A stretch of 64,000 bases of DNA from Dyadobacter endophyticus (GCF_014641595.1 NZ_BMIA01000001.1:2852426-2916425); one strand, 5' to 3'; shown: positions 17,820 to 26,475, numbered from the stretch's first letter. Translations and numbers: made by a program. The notes: generated by a model not told the origin, from the sequence alone.

Positions 17820-20117
17820 TCAATAGTTCAGTGTCAGTCCGAGCCCGAATCCCATGTCACTGTCGTAATGAGCCGTAGCCCCAATATACCGGGTGAATAT
17901 GTATTTGACTGCCGCCATGTACTCCCTGTCAGTGTTGACCATCAAGTTCATTCTCAATCGTCTGGAGAGCGGGATGTCCATCCGTTCCAACTGAAACCTC
18001 ACGTTTCCATCTGTAAAAATCTCCGCCTGCGCTGTTACCAGCATGGGTAAGACGTAGTTGACACCCACGCTCAACACTGATCGTTTGTCTTTTGTATTGC
18101 GCTGCCCGAACAGGTTCTTTTCGACTTCATCCATTCCCATCTTCCGGTATCGCCAGTCAAACCCGATGAATGGCATCAGCCACTGCATTCTGCCGATGTA
18201 CCGGCCCAAATGGGTCTCTACTTCGTATCCGTGATGGTCGTTCCAGCCCAATCTCCACTCTGAGCCGATGCTCCAGCGCGTGTTTTGAACCATCGCTTCA
18301 CCGTCGTTTCCATTGGTGGCAAAGTCGTTTTCGGCCATGAAATGGAATTCCCGGTCGTCGGCAAACAATTTGCGCTGCGCTAACCTGGGATTCGGGATCT
18401 CAGGATTTGCAGGCGAATTTTCGTACGAAAAAATCGCGCCCATCCCACTCATCATATGGTACAGGATATGACAATGGAAAAACCAGTCGCCACTTTCGGT
18501 AGCGGCAAATTCAAGCGTATCGGTTTCCATGGGCATGATGTCGATGATGTTTTTCATGGGCGCGTTCGCACCATTTCCGTTAAGCACCCTGAAATCGTGG
18601 CCATGAAGGTGCATAGGATGGCGCATCATGGAATTATTGTAGATGATCATACGAACGTTCTCTCCCTTTTTGATCAGGATCTTATCCCGTTCAGAGACAA
18701 CTTTATTGTCCATACTCCACACGTACCGGTTCATATTACCCGTCAGCACAAATCGCAATTCCTTTACGGTTGAATTTTTAGGCAATGATGTATTTTCAGG
18801 CGATGCGAGCATGGCATAGTTCAAGGTCGTTATCGAAGACAATGCATTGCTATTGTACATATTGTGCTTTGCATGCTTGTCCTTTTCGGCGTCATCCTGA
18901 TTTCCCATTTTCATGTTATCCTTTTCGTTCTTGCTCTCAGTACCTTGCTTTTGGGTTTTCAGCGGGCCTGTAATTTCGGGGTACATGACGACATTCATAT
19001 CCATCTGATTCAGGCTCATATTCATTCCCATATCATCCAGATTACCATTCATTTTCATCATACCGTTCATCATCTTCATCCCTTCGAAATATTTGAGTCT
19101 TGGTAATGGCGATGCAAGTTGCTTCACCCCTGCGCCCAGGTATAATGATGCCGACTTGGTACGGTCCTCGGATGTAGCCAGGAATTCATAAGATACGGGC
19201 TCAGCACCCGCCGGTGTGGCCGGAATTGTAACGATCACATCGTAGGTCTCCGAGACGGCTATGATTAATCTGTCTACCTCAACCGGCTCCACATCATTGC
19301 CATCAGTGGCAACCACAGTCATTTTTCCTCCTGCATAAGTAAGCCAGAAATAGGTCGATGCCCCGCCATTTGAAATCCGCAGCCGTACCTTATCTCCCGG
19401 CTTGAATTGACTAAGCTGGCTTTCGTTTTTTCCATTGATCAGAAAACGGTCATAATAAACGTCGCTCACATCCATCGCCGTCATCCGTTTCCATTCATTG
19501 CCCAGTTTGGTTTTCAAATACCCCTGGCCAGCCGCTTCCGAATAGCTCTGGGTTGCCCCTTTTTGTATCGCAAACCAATCACTGGCATTATGAAGCATCC
19601 GGTGGACGTTTTTGGGATTCATATCTGTCCATTCGCTCAGGATAATGGGTACCGTGGGTATTTCGGGTTCTCTCTTCTTGTTAAGGATCATCGATCCGTA
19701 CATGCCTATTTGTTCCTGCAACTCGGTGTGGCTGTGATACCAGTGCGTGCCGTGCTGGATAATCGGAAACCGGTACAAATGAGTAGAATGAGGCTCGATG
19801 GGCATCTGCGTGAGATTGGGCACCCCGTCATATTTGTTCGGCAGAAACAACCCGTGCCAATGCAGTGAGGTTTCTTCGTCGAGCTCATTATGAACATAAA
19901 TCTCGGCTGTGTCTCCCTCTGTGAATGTCAAAGTCGGCATGGGAATCTGTCCATTTACTGCAATGGCACGTTTGGGCTTTCCCGTAAAGTTCACGGTTGT
20001 GTCTTTCACGTATAGATCATAGCGGACAACTTTCTGGCCATATATCAGCCCCGAACTTAGCATTAGGATAGCCAGCGATAGCGTAGCCTTAAAAATGAGG
20101 ACTCTCAATAAATCCAT
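17820..20117 (-). CDS. Multicopper oxidase (CopA/PcoA type) with C-terminal CopB/PcoB-like barrel domain
   Basis: 765 residues from the ATG at 20117, which gives a clean signal peptide (ending LIYG-Q); an upstream in-frame ATG at 20162 would add 15 non-signal residues. Three cupredoxin domains carry the four copper-binding blocks: HWHG (H86, H88), HWYHSH (H125-H130), HPMHLHGH (from H500) and HCHILYHMMSGM (from H548). A Met-rich stretch (MKMMNGMMKMNG, MGMNMSLNQMDMN) at about 360-385 fits a Cu(I)-binding loop. After about residue 590 the sequence changes to a beta-barrel style (WSIGSEWRLGW, RYIGRMQWLMPFIGFDWRY, GFGLGLTLNY) resembling CopB/PcoB outer membrane copper proteins. It is thus a natural CopA-CopB fusion that probably oxidises Cu(I) at the outer membrane. 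It lies between the DUF3347 and ATPase genes. Confidence 0.92.
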   Translation of the reverse strand: MDLLRVLIFKATLSLAILMLSSGLIYGQKVVRYDLYVKDTTVNFTGKPKRAIAVNGQIPMPTLTFTEGDTAEIYVHNELDEETSLHWHGLFLPNKYDGVPNLTQMPIEPHSTHLYRFPIIQHGTHWYHSHTELQEQIGMYGSMILNKKREPEIPTVPIILSEWTDMNPKNVHRMLHNASDWFAIQKGATQSYSEAAGQGYLKTKLGNEWKRMTAMDVSDVYYDRFLINGKNESQLSQFKPGDKVRLRISNGGASTYFWLTYAGGKMTVVATDGNDVEPVEVDRLIIAVSETYDVIVTIPATPAGAEPVSYEFLATSEDRTKSASLYLGAGVKQLASPLPRLKYFEGMKMMNGMMKMNGNLDDMGMNMSLNQMDMNVVMYPEITGPLKTQKQGTESKNEKDNMKMGNQDDAEKDKHAKHNMYNSNALSSITTLNYAMLASPENTSLPKNSTVKELRFVLTGNMNRYVWSMDNKVVSERDKILIKKGENVRMIIYNNSMMRHPMHLHGHDFRVLNGNGANAPMKNIIDIMPMETDTLEFAATESGDWFFHCHILYHMMSGMGAIFSYENSPANPEIPNPRLAQRKLFADDREFHFMAENDFATNGNDGEAMVQNTRWSIGSEWRLGWNDHHGYEVETHLGRYIGRMQWLMPFIGFDWRYRKMGMDEVEKNLFGQRNTKDKRSVLSVGVNYVLPMLVTAQAEIFTDGNVRFQLERMDIPLSRRLRMNLMVNTDREYMAAVKYIFTRYIGATAHYDSDMGFGLGLTLNY

Positions 20118-20201
20118 CGTGTGTAGGTGGTTTAAGATAGTACCTTCATAGCGGAACGGCATTAATCGCCTGATTATGGCATTTCGCTATGAAGGCATCG
20201 A

Positions 20202-21065
20202 TTATTTGATTGTTTCGGTTGTTTTGCCACAATTCAACATCTGCGCGCCATAGTAAGGATTTTTGATTGCAGATTCCTGGCTGAGCCAATTCGCACCTTT
20301 CCCTTCCTTGGCCATCGGGCAATGTTGATAATAAACCGGCTCGGTTGGTTTGGCCGATTTAATCAGCTTGTACATGTTATCAGACAGTGAAGTAAAATGA
20401 TCCCTCTGATGCCCTACATCTTTCGTCTCGGCAATATGCTCGGCATCAAAATCCAGGTCTTTCACCACTTTCATCCAAACGGTATGCTGCTCGCTTCCGA
20501 GCTGATCCATTTTTACCGCTTTAAGCGTTTTCACCAGGTTGTCCGCTTTCGAGGCAGCTGCTGCTCCATCAGAAGCGATCAACGCATCCTTGACGGCGTA
20601 GTAAGCATTCAAAACCGGTTTCAGCGGATCGTCGGCTGACGGTACAACCTGTTCGTTTGGGCTGTTGGCAGCGTCATGTCCATGCTGATGAGCGTTCATT
20701 TTTTCCTGAGCGGTCACCGGGCGCTTCACTGCACGCTCATATCGGTTAGATTCGTCCAGGCGGGCATAGGTATCATCGGGCGCGAGGTAATTTTGGTTAT
20801 CATACCCGGCCAGTGCGATCTTTTTCAATACCGCATCCAGCGAGGTTTTCTTACTGTCATAGCTGATAGCGGCTATTTTTGTGTCCTTGTTCCACGAGGC
20901 CTCGGATATATTTTTTTGAAATGCGGCAGCTTCGATGGCTTCCTTGCATTGAGCGCATGCGCCGGCAATTCTCACGTTTTCTGTTTGAAGGTTCTTGATG
21001 TCGGCGTATGACAAAAGGGTGGATAGCAATAGGATCATTGCCATCAATAGCTTTATTGATTTCAT
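20202..21065 (-). CDS. Exported HMA-domain and DUF3347 protein, copper-associated
   Basis: About 287 residues from the ATG at 21065, which directly starts a signal peptide (MKSIKLLMAMILLLST); an in-frame ATG at 21095 would add ten residues. An N-terminal heavy-metal-associated fold carries GACAQC (C37, C40) for soft-metal binding. A His-containing linker (HQHGHD) leads to a DUF3347 domain (DPLKPVLNAYYAVKDAL through YYQHCPMAKEGKGANWLSQE, ending NPYYGAQMLNCG), a family found on CusB-like adaptors and stand-alone periplasmic copper proteins. It probably shuttles or buffers periplasmic copper for the multicopper oxidase, whose gene starts 84 bases downstream. The exact role is inferred. Confidence 0.88.
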   Translation of the reverse strand: MKSIKLLMAMILLLSTLLSYADIKNLQTENVRIAGACAQCKEAIEAAAFQKNISEASWNKDTKIAAISYDSKKTSLDAVLKKIALAGYDNQNYLAPDDTYARLDESNRYERAVKRPVTAQEKMNAHQHGHDAANSPNEQVVPSADDPLKPVLNAYYAVKDALIASDGAAAASKADNLVKTLKAVKMDQLGSEQHTVWMKVVKDLDFDAEHIAETKDVGHQRDHFTSLSDNMYKLIKSAKPTEPVYYQHCPMAKEGKGANWLSQESAIKNPYYGAQMLNCGKTTETIK

Positions 21066-21151
21066 TGGAATAGAATTTCGGGTTGTTAAATACATGAAAA
21101 GCCTCTATCAGGCAACAGTCCCGACAGGGCGTACCTGTGGCTGCAGATAAT

Positions 21152-21526
21152 TTAACAACCTATATTGGGAGGTGTCCAAAGGGAAAGGTAGACCGGCTTC
21201 GGCGCCGGCTGCTGGAAAAACCAACATGAAGTATTATCGATGGTGTCAAAAACGGTATTGACAAGCCCGGCCGGTTGCGTCTTCATTGCATAGGCACTGG
21301 CTGCGTGTGCGCAGTCACAGCCGGACTGGCTGCAATTATGATCACACTGTTTACTTCGATTGCACGACCCGTAGTACCGGTGCCTCGTGCAACAGGCCTT
21401 TTTTTGGACAACCCTGTGCGAAACAGAGCTGATTTTATTGACGTGCTTCTTACCGCATGCAAGGCCTTCGCCAGCTCCAAACAGCTGGCCCACCAAGATC
21501 AGTATAAAGAAAACACATCCTTTCAT
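21152..21526 (-). CDS. Small secreted Cys-rich protein, possible metal binder
   Basis: 124 residues with a signal peptide (about 1-23). The mature part has ten cysteines (24, 45, 46, 55, 61, 65, 70, 72, 101, 124) and several His, including a CCTRH pair and a CDHNCSQSGCDC cluster, then a Pro/aromatic tail (PVYLSLWTPPNIGC). Function is not established. Small His/Cys-rich exported proteins of this general look occur in Bacteroidota copper loci (some as DUF6660, a match I cannot confirm). Being first in the copper cluster, 86 bases before the HMA-DUF3347 gene, it may be a periplasmic copper scavenger. Confidence 0.72.
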   Translation of the reverse strand: MKGCVFFILILVGQLFGAGEGLACGKKHVNKISSVSHRVVQKKACCTRHRYYGSCNRSKQCDHNCSQSGCDCAHAASAYAMKTQPAGLVNTVFDTIDNTSCWFFQQPAPKPVYLSLWTPPNIGC

Positions 21527-21693
21527 TCCGTTCCATATCTCGAAGGTGCAAATATTGCAGCCTATTCAACAGGTTTTTCTACACAATTTGTGCTGTGTGT
21601 TACATAATTATGGGATTTCTTACGCCCGGGGGTAAATCACCACCCGTTTTATCTTACCCATATTAAAGTGTCGAACGATCAGTTTCCAAAATC

Positions 21694-22782
21694 ATGTTTG
21701 TACGCAAGCTATTAATTGTCCTCTTTATAGTTCCGCTTCTCTTAGCGACGATTAAAGAAAAAAGGCAGTCCGCTGGGGTAATATCCGAAAAAGAGTTGGC
21801 TGTGGGTGCTCAGCCTCAAATTGCTGTCGATTCAAAGGGTACCATACATATTGCCTATGGCTTAAAAAATGGCAATGACCGGCTGCTTTACTATATTTTT
21901 TCAAAAGACAGCGGAAAATCATTCTCCGAGCCATCGTTACTCGGAAAATTCCCCCAAATGGGTTTGGGAATGGGACGTGGGCCTCAAATTACCACCACCA
22001 AAGATTTCGTCACTGTCACAGTTGGTGATCATCACGGAAACTTGTATGCCCTCAGGTCTTCCGGCGGACCAGGAAGCTGGTCTGCTCCGGTAAAGATCAA
22101 CGACAAAGACTCAACTGCAAAAGAAGCGCTATCGGAGATATGTGCAGGCAGCGGCAATCTGGTCTACACAGCATGGTTAGATACCCGCTTAGGCAACAAC
22201 AACCTCTTTGGAGCTATTTCCAAAGATGGCGGAGCGACCTGGGGGAAAAACCAGCTCATTTATAAAGGAGAACAAAAAGGCGTTTGCGACTGCTGTAAAC
22301 CTTCCGTGTTTATCGATAAGACGGAGGTGCTGCATATAATGTTTCGAAACAAACTGGATGGCGCTCGTAACATGTACATTGTCCAGTCAAAGGATTATGG
22401 GCAACATTTTAGTACTGCAAAAAAACTCGGATCAACGGATTTCATGATTGATGGCTGTCCCATGGATGGTGGAGATATCTCCGCCGACGGAAGCGGAATC
22501 GTTACTACTGTTTGGAGGCGTCAAACCGAAGTATTCGAGGCGAAACCCGGTAAGCAAGAAGTAAAAATTGGCACAGGCAATACCCCGACGGTAGTTGAAA
22601 CACGGCATGGCCCGTTGATTGTATGGCACCAAAACGGCGAGATACTGTACAGAGGTTCACATGGAAGGGAGGGGCGACTTGCAAAAGGGCAGTTTCCGAA
22701 GCTCGCTGCTAGTTCAGTCCAAGACAAAATATTCTGTGTCTACGAACAAAACGATAAGATTGTCTTTACAACTTTTCAGTAA
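21694..22782 (+). CDS. Exported sialidase-fold (BNR/Asp-box) protein of the copper island
   Basis: 362 residues with an N-terminal hydrophobic signal (about 1-19). Asp-box-like turns recur (SKDSGKSF, SKDGGATW, SKDYGQHF), marking a six-bladed sialidase-type propeller. The usual Arg triad and nucleophile Tyr of true sialidases are not evident to me. A cysteine cluster GVCDCC (C198, C200, C201) and further Cys at C150 and in DGCPMDGG could bind metal. The gene is divergent from the copper cluster, with 167 bases between the first genes, and ends 9 bases before the convergent kup stop. Position and the CDCC motif suggest a copper-related role rather than sialic acid cleavage; this is inference. 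Confidence 0.8.
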   Translation: MFVRKLLIVLFIVPLLLATIKEKRQSAGVISEKELAVGAQPQIAVDSKGTIHIAYGLKNGNDRLLYYIFSKDSGKSFSEPSLLGKFPQMGLGMGRGPQITTTKDFVTVTVGDHHGNLYALRSSGGPGSWSAPVKINDKDSTAKEALSEICAGSGNLVYTAWLDTRLGNNNLFGAISKDGGATWGKNQLIYKGEQKGVCDCCKPSVFIDKTEVLHIMFRNKLDGARNMYIVQSKDYGQHFSTAKKLGSTDFMIDGCPMDGGDISADGSGIVTTVWRRQTEVFEAKPGKQEVKIGTGNTPTVVETRHGPLIVWHQNGEILYRGSHGREGRLAKGQFPKLAASSVQDKIFCVYEQNDKIVFTTFQ

Positions 22783-22797
22783 TGTAGCACATTACTG
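22777..22797 (+). terminator. Perfect hairpin shared by convergent gene ends
   Basis: CAGTAATGT (22777-22785), loop AGC, then ACATTACTG: a perfect 9-bp stem covering the sialidase-fold stop codon and reaching into the kup stop. It can serve transcripts from both sides, although no U-tract follows. Confidence 0.5.
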
Positions 22798-24759
22798 GCT
22801 CCCCGCCGTCGGAATTCGTTTTATCACATATTCGTCCAGCGGCTGATAAACGAGCGGATATTTCTCGTAAACGACGTTACTTTCATCCAACCCGAAATTA
22901 GCCCCTTCCTGCACGCCGATCAGTTTCAGGTTATAATAGGATTTAATCAGAAGATTTTTCCAAAATGATAGAGCGTTGTCGTAGGACAGGTATGAACTGC
23001 CCACGATAAACCGGTAATCACCCATATCGCGCCTGTCGTATTTCTTTTCCTCAGCCTGTTCATATGCGAGTTCTCCGCTTGCTATCAGGTCCTGAACAAT
23101 GCGGCGGAAGAACAAATCGACTTTGGGCTCGATGCGAAACCCGATGTGCATATTGATAAAGTAGGCATCGTTCCGTGAAATTGTTTTCACATCGTAATGT
23201 AGCGTGTAAGGCTCGTCGGCCACGTTAACATGGATGAACCAATAAATATCTGCCCGTTTGGCGGGGCTGTTAAAAATGGAATCCAGCGCCCGGGTTTCAA
23301 TCAATTCATTCTTGTTGCTTGAAGTAAGGTATATCAGGTTAGTGGCATAACTCCTGATGGCGTAGTTCGTTGAAAGATCGCTCAACTTTTGCGCGACGAT
23401 GGGTGTAATGGGCGAAAATGCGACCAGTTTTTCCTGCATCCGGCGGCCCTGCTGCCAGGTGAGCATCGTCAGGGAAAGAATAGCTCCAACCACTAGCATG
23501 ATCCAGCCGCCTTCGTGCAGCTTTTGCAGGTTGGCGATCAAAAACGAGCATTCGACGGCGAGGAACACAGCGGTGATCAGCGCAACAAGCGCCGGATTTA
23601 AACGCCGGGTGATAAGGTACAGCGCCATCAGAAAGGTGGTGATAAGCATCGTCAATGTGACGGAAAGGCCAAAAGCCGCCTCCATGTTTTTGGATTCACG
23701 GAAATGCAGGACCATCAGAATGCAGGCGCACATCAAAAACCAGTTGAAGAATGGAATGTACATCTGTCCCCGGATTGTGCCCGGGAATATCACCCGGTTT
23801 CTGGGCCACACACCGAGCCGGATCGCCTCGTTCACCAATGTGAAACAGCCCGATATCAGCGCCTGACTGGCTATCACCGTCGCCATAGAGGCCAAAATGA
23901 CCGTAGGAATGTAAATACCCTGCGGGATAATGTTGTAGAACGGGCTCAATGCATTGGCCTTTCCGACGCCCAGCAGCCAGGCCGTCTGTCCGGCGTAGCT
24001 TAAAATCAGACAGACCTTTACATAAATCCAGCTTATGCGAATGTTGTTTCGGCCGACGTGGCCCATGTCGCTATACAGTGCTTCCGCACCTGTGGTACAC
24101 AAAAAGATACCTCCCAAAAGCCAGAAACCTTCCGGATAGTTAACCAAAAGCTCATAAGCATACCAGGGATTAATAGCCTTTAAAACAGCCCAGTTCGATG
24201 AAAGCGCCATCAAACCGATCACGCCGATAAACGAAAACCAAATGAGCATTACCGGGCCAAAAAACTTTCCGATCTGCTGTGTGCCTAGCTGTTGGATCAG
24301 GAATAAAACGATGATAATGGCAATCACGATAGGCACCGTATCCAGGTGCGGATCGAATTTTTGAAGCCCCTCAATGGCCGAAGCTACCGAGATGGGCGGG
24401 GTAATAATCCCGTCCGCAATCAAAAATGCCCCTCCCAGGATAGCAGGCACGATCAGCCATTTACCAAAATATCTTCTGATCAATGTGTACAACGAAAAGA
24501 TTCCACCTTCGCCATGGTTATCCGCCTGCAAGGTGATCAGAATGTATTTTAAAGTGGTTTGAAGGGTAAGCGTCCAGATGATGCAGCTGAGAATCCCCAG
24601 TGCCTTGGTTTGCGAAACGATTTCTCCTTCATGGAAAAGAGCGTTCAGTGTGTAAAGCGGCGAGGTTCCAATATCCCCGAATACGATCCCGATGGCTATC
24701 AGAAGCCCTGCGGGTTTGATCTGTTTGTGAAATGCGTGATAGTCTGTACTGTGTTCCAA
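22792..24759 (-). CDS. kup: KUP family potassium:proton symporter
   Basis: 655 residues. The N-terminal segment GIVFGDIGTSPLYT is the family signature, followed by about twelve membrane spans to residue ~455 (for example GGAFLIADGIITPPISVASAIEG) and a cytoplasmic C-terminal domain (YFINMHIGFRIEPKVDLFFR and following). It imports K+ with H+ across the inner membrane. The start codon is TTG at 24759: the codons before it lack an ATG, and the first internal ATG would come after the first membrane span has begun. The gene is monocistronic, convergent with the sialidase-fold gene and divergent from the XRE-pentapeptide gene. Confidence 0.95.
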   Translation of the reverse strand: MEHSTDYHAFHKQIKPAGLLIAIGIVFGDIGTSPLYTLNALFHEGEIVSQTKALGILSCIIWTLTLQTTLKYILITLQADNHGEGGIFSLYTLIRRYFGKWLIVPAILGGAFLIADGIITPPISVASAIEGLQKFDPHLDTVPIVIAIIIVLFLIQQLGTQQIGKFFGPVMLIWFSFIGVIGLMALSSNWAVLKAINPWYAYELLVNYPEGFWLLGGIFLCTTGAEALYSDMGHVGRNNIRISWIYVKVCLILSYAGQTAWLLGVGKANALSPFYNIIPQGIYIPTVILASMATVIASQALISGCFTLVNEAIRLGVWPRNRVIFPGTIRGQMYIPFFNWFLMCACILMVLHFRESKNMEAAFGLSVTLTMLITTFLMALYLITRRLNPALVALITAVFLAVECSFLIANLQKLHEGGWIMLVVGAILSLTMLTWQQGRRMQEKLVAFSPITPIVAQKLSDLSTNYAIRSYATNLIYLTSSNKNELIETRALDSIFNSPAKRADIYWFIHVNVADEPYTLHYDVKTISRNDAYFINMHIGFRIEPKVDLFFRRIVQDLIASGELAYEQAEEKKYDRRDMGDYRFIVGSSYLSYDNALSFWKNLLIKSYYNLKLIGVQEGANFGLDESNVVYEKYPLVYQPLDEYVIKRIPTAGSQ

Positions 24760-24880
24760 AGTAAAAGGAGTTTTCGATTTCTGCGAAATAAATCAACTTT
24801 CGCAGGAATCTGCAAAATTTAGGTGTCGGACCTCTCGAATCGTCGGGTTTTTCACAGAAACCACGCTTTGTAAGTAAATA

Positions 24881-24915
24881 ACAACCAAGTGTAGCGTCGA
24901 TACAACCAAGAGTAG
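24881..24915 (+). repeat. Two 14-bp direct repeats, 21-bp phase: candidate operator
   Basis: ACAACCAAGTGTAG at 24881-24894 and ACAACCAAGAGTAG at 24902-24915 match at 13 of 14 positions and start exactly 21 bp apart, two helical turns. They sit directly upstream of the -33 element of the XRE-pentapeptide gene and within the divergent kup control region. This is a good candidate binding site for the XRE protein or another regulator. Confidence 0.6.
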
Positions 24916-24923
24916 TTGCTTTT

Positions 24924-24957
24924 TTGCAGGCCGGTCGGCGTCGCCAATATAGTTTTG
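24924..24957 (+). promoter_or_regulatory. Bacteroidota-type promoter of the XRE-pentapeptide gene
   Basis: TTG at 24924-24926 and TAGTTTTG at 24950-24957 match the -33 TTG and -7 TAnnTTTG consensus with a 23-base spacer. The predicted transcript begins near 24964, just before the ATG at 24988. This excludes the longer reading frame opened at 24916 as the true start. Confidence 0.65.
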
Positions 24958-24987
24958 CGATGTCGAAAAACAAAACACAAAACACGT

Positions 24988-25917
24988 ATGGACAGTAAGG
25001 TAATCGGCGAGAAAATCGCCAAAGCAAGAAAAGAAAAAAACATGTCGCAGGCGCAGCTCGCCCAGCAAATATTCATAAGCCCGCAGGCAGTAGGAAAATG
25101 GGAGCGCGGAGAATCGATGCCTGACATCACCACATTTGACCGGCTGGCAGAGATTTTAGGGGTTGACCTCAATTATTTTTCTGAAAACGCGCCGTCTGTG
25201 ACCGCCGAAATACCTCATGCGAGGGAGTCGACAAGCCAACCCGTTCCTGTAATGGAGAACGCTACCAATTCCAACGACCGTCAGGTTCTGATAAACCTCA
25301 CGGCGGCCGATCTGCAAGAAAGCGATTTTGCAGGGGTTGTTTTGCATAAAGGAAAATTCAAAGCCAGCTCGTTACGCGGGGCCGACTTCTCCAATGCCGA
25401 CCTGACCGGAAGCTTATTTGATGCCACCGACGCACGTGAAGCCAATTTTAATGGCGCAAATCTGACAGAATGCCACTTTTCGGCCACAGAACTTACCGGT
25501 GCAAGCTTTGACAAATCCGTTCTTGTCCGCACGACCTTGAACATGTCCGGCCAGGGCGCAAAGTTTGTGGACGCCAGCCTGGTGGATGTGAAATTGATTA
25601 AAACAGACCTTAGAAAAACAGTCTTCCAGAACTGCACCTTTACAGGCGTTGATTTCAGTTACTGCGACCTGCGCGGGATCGATTTCAATGGGCAGACCTT
25701 TGATGGTGTCCGGTTTGACAAGTCTGCCCTAAACGATGTGTCTTTCCGGGGCGCAGCCCTGAGGAATGTATCTTTTACGGTTCCCTTCTCCTTGACTAAC
25801 AAATCACACCTGGCGCTGAAAACCATCGACTTCTATGGGGCTACCATGGACAAGCTCACCTACCTGGCGCTCAAAGGCCTGATGGCAGTCGATCTGTCAA
25901 ACGTTACAATCCTCTAA
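24988..25917 (+). CDS. XRE-type HTH regulator fused to a pentapeptide-repeat domain
   Basis: 309 residues from the ATG at 24988. Residues 1-62 form a Cro/C1-type HTH (IGEKIAKARKEKNMSQAQLA, then SPQAVGKWERGESMPD). A short linker follows, then from about residue 95 an almost continuous run of pentapeptide repeats of the A(D/N)LxX type (SLRGADFSNADLTGSLF, ANFNGANLTECHF, FSYCDLRGIDFNGQTF). Such repeats fold into a right-handed beta-helix, sometimes a DNA mimic as in Qnr/MfpA. A DNA-binding head joined to a possible DNA-mimic body is an unusual layout. An ABC ATPase gene starts 12 bases after the stop, so the protein may regulate an exporter. The promoter and phased repeats lie immediately upstream, consistent with autoregulation. 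Confidence 0.88.
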   Translation: MDSKVIGEKIAKARKEKNMSQAQLAQQIFISPQAVGKWERGESMPDITTFDRLAEILGVDLNYFSENAPSVTAEIPHARESTSQPVPVMENATNSNDRQVLINLTAADLQESDFAGVVLHKGKFKASSLRGADFSNADLTGSLFDATDAREANFNGANLTECHFSATELTGASFDKSVLVRTTLNMSGQGAKFVDASLVDVKLIKTDLRKTVFQNCTFTGVDFSYCDLRGIDFNGQTFDGVRFDKSALNDVSFRGAALRNVSFTVPFSLTNKSHLALKTIDFYGATMDKLTYLALKGLMAVDLSNVTIL

Positions 25918-25929
25918 CCGAAAGTAATC

Positions 25930-26475
25930 ATGCAAAACCTGGCAATACAAGTTGAAGGGCTGCAAAAGTCCTTCAAAGGGCTTTCTGTGCTCAAAGGAGT
26001 GGATTTCGAGGTAGAAAAGGGCAATATTTTCGCCCTGCTCGGCACCAATGGCTCCGGGAAAACGACGATCGTTAAAATCCTGACCACACTGCTTAAACCC
26101 GATAACGGAAAAGCGATCGTTGGTGGATTTGACGTCAATACAAATCCAGGCCATGTCCGTCAGGTGATCAGCCTGACCGGCCAGTTTGCCGCCGTGGATG
26201 AAATGCTTACCGGGCGGGAGAACCTGATACTGATCGCGCGGCTGCGGCATCTTCAAAACCCACGTCAAATCGCCGATGACTTGTTAAACCGCTTTGGCCT
26301 CACCGAAGCCGCCGGGCGAATGGCATCCACTTACTCAGGCGGTATGCGTCGAAGGCTCGACATTGCGATGAGTCTGGTTGGAAACACTCAGCTCGTATTT
26401 CTAGACGAACCTACGACCGGCCTGGATCCGGAGGCCCGTATCGAAGTTTGGAAGATCATTAAGGAACTTGCGTAG
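25930..26475 (+). CDS. ABC transporter ATP-binding protein (DrrA-like), truncated
   Basis: 181 residues, where this family normally has about 300. Present are Walker A (GTNGSGKT, 38-45), the Q-loop region (SLTGQFAAVDEMLTG), signature YSGGM, Walker B (LVFLDEP) and the D-loop (GLDPEAR). A TAG then ends the frame at WKIIKELA, before the switch-His (H-loop) and the C-terminal DrrA region. No continuation is visible in any frame, and no permease gene follows; terminators come next. It is therefore probably a non-functional remnant of a daunorubicin-resistance-type exporter once co-transcribed with the XRE-pentapeptide gene. A 3' deletion is more likely than a point mutation because the missing part is absent. 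Confidence 0.85.
   Translation: MQNLAIQVEGLQKSFKGLSVLKGVDFEVEKGNIFALLGTNGSGKTTIVKILTTLLKPDNGKAIVGGFDVNTNPGHVRQVISLTGQFAAVDEMLTGRENLILIARLRHLQNPRQIADDLLNRFGLTEAAGRMASTYSGGMRRRLDIAMSLVGNTQLVFLDEPTTGLDPEARIEVWKIIKELA

Noticed and set aside
21582..21592. CACAA-T-TTGTG symmetric site in the copper divergent region, possible copper operator
   Set aside because: Short (5-bp arms), no second copy seen, and no copper regulator gene in the window to match it.
24916..24987. Longer N-terminus of the XRE-pentapeptide protein
   Set aside because: The stretch contains the -33/-7 promoter elements; the HTH domain begins normally at 24988.
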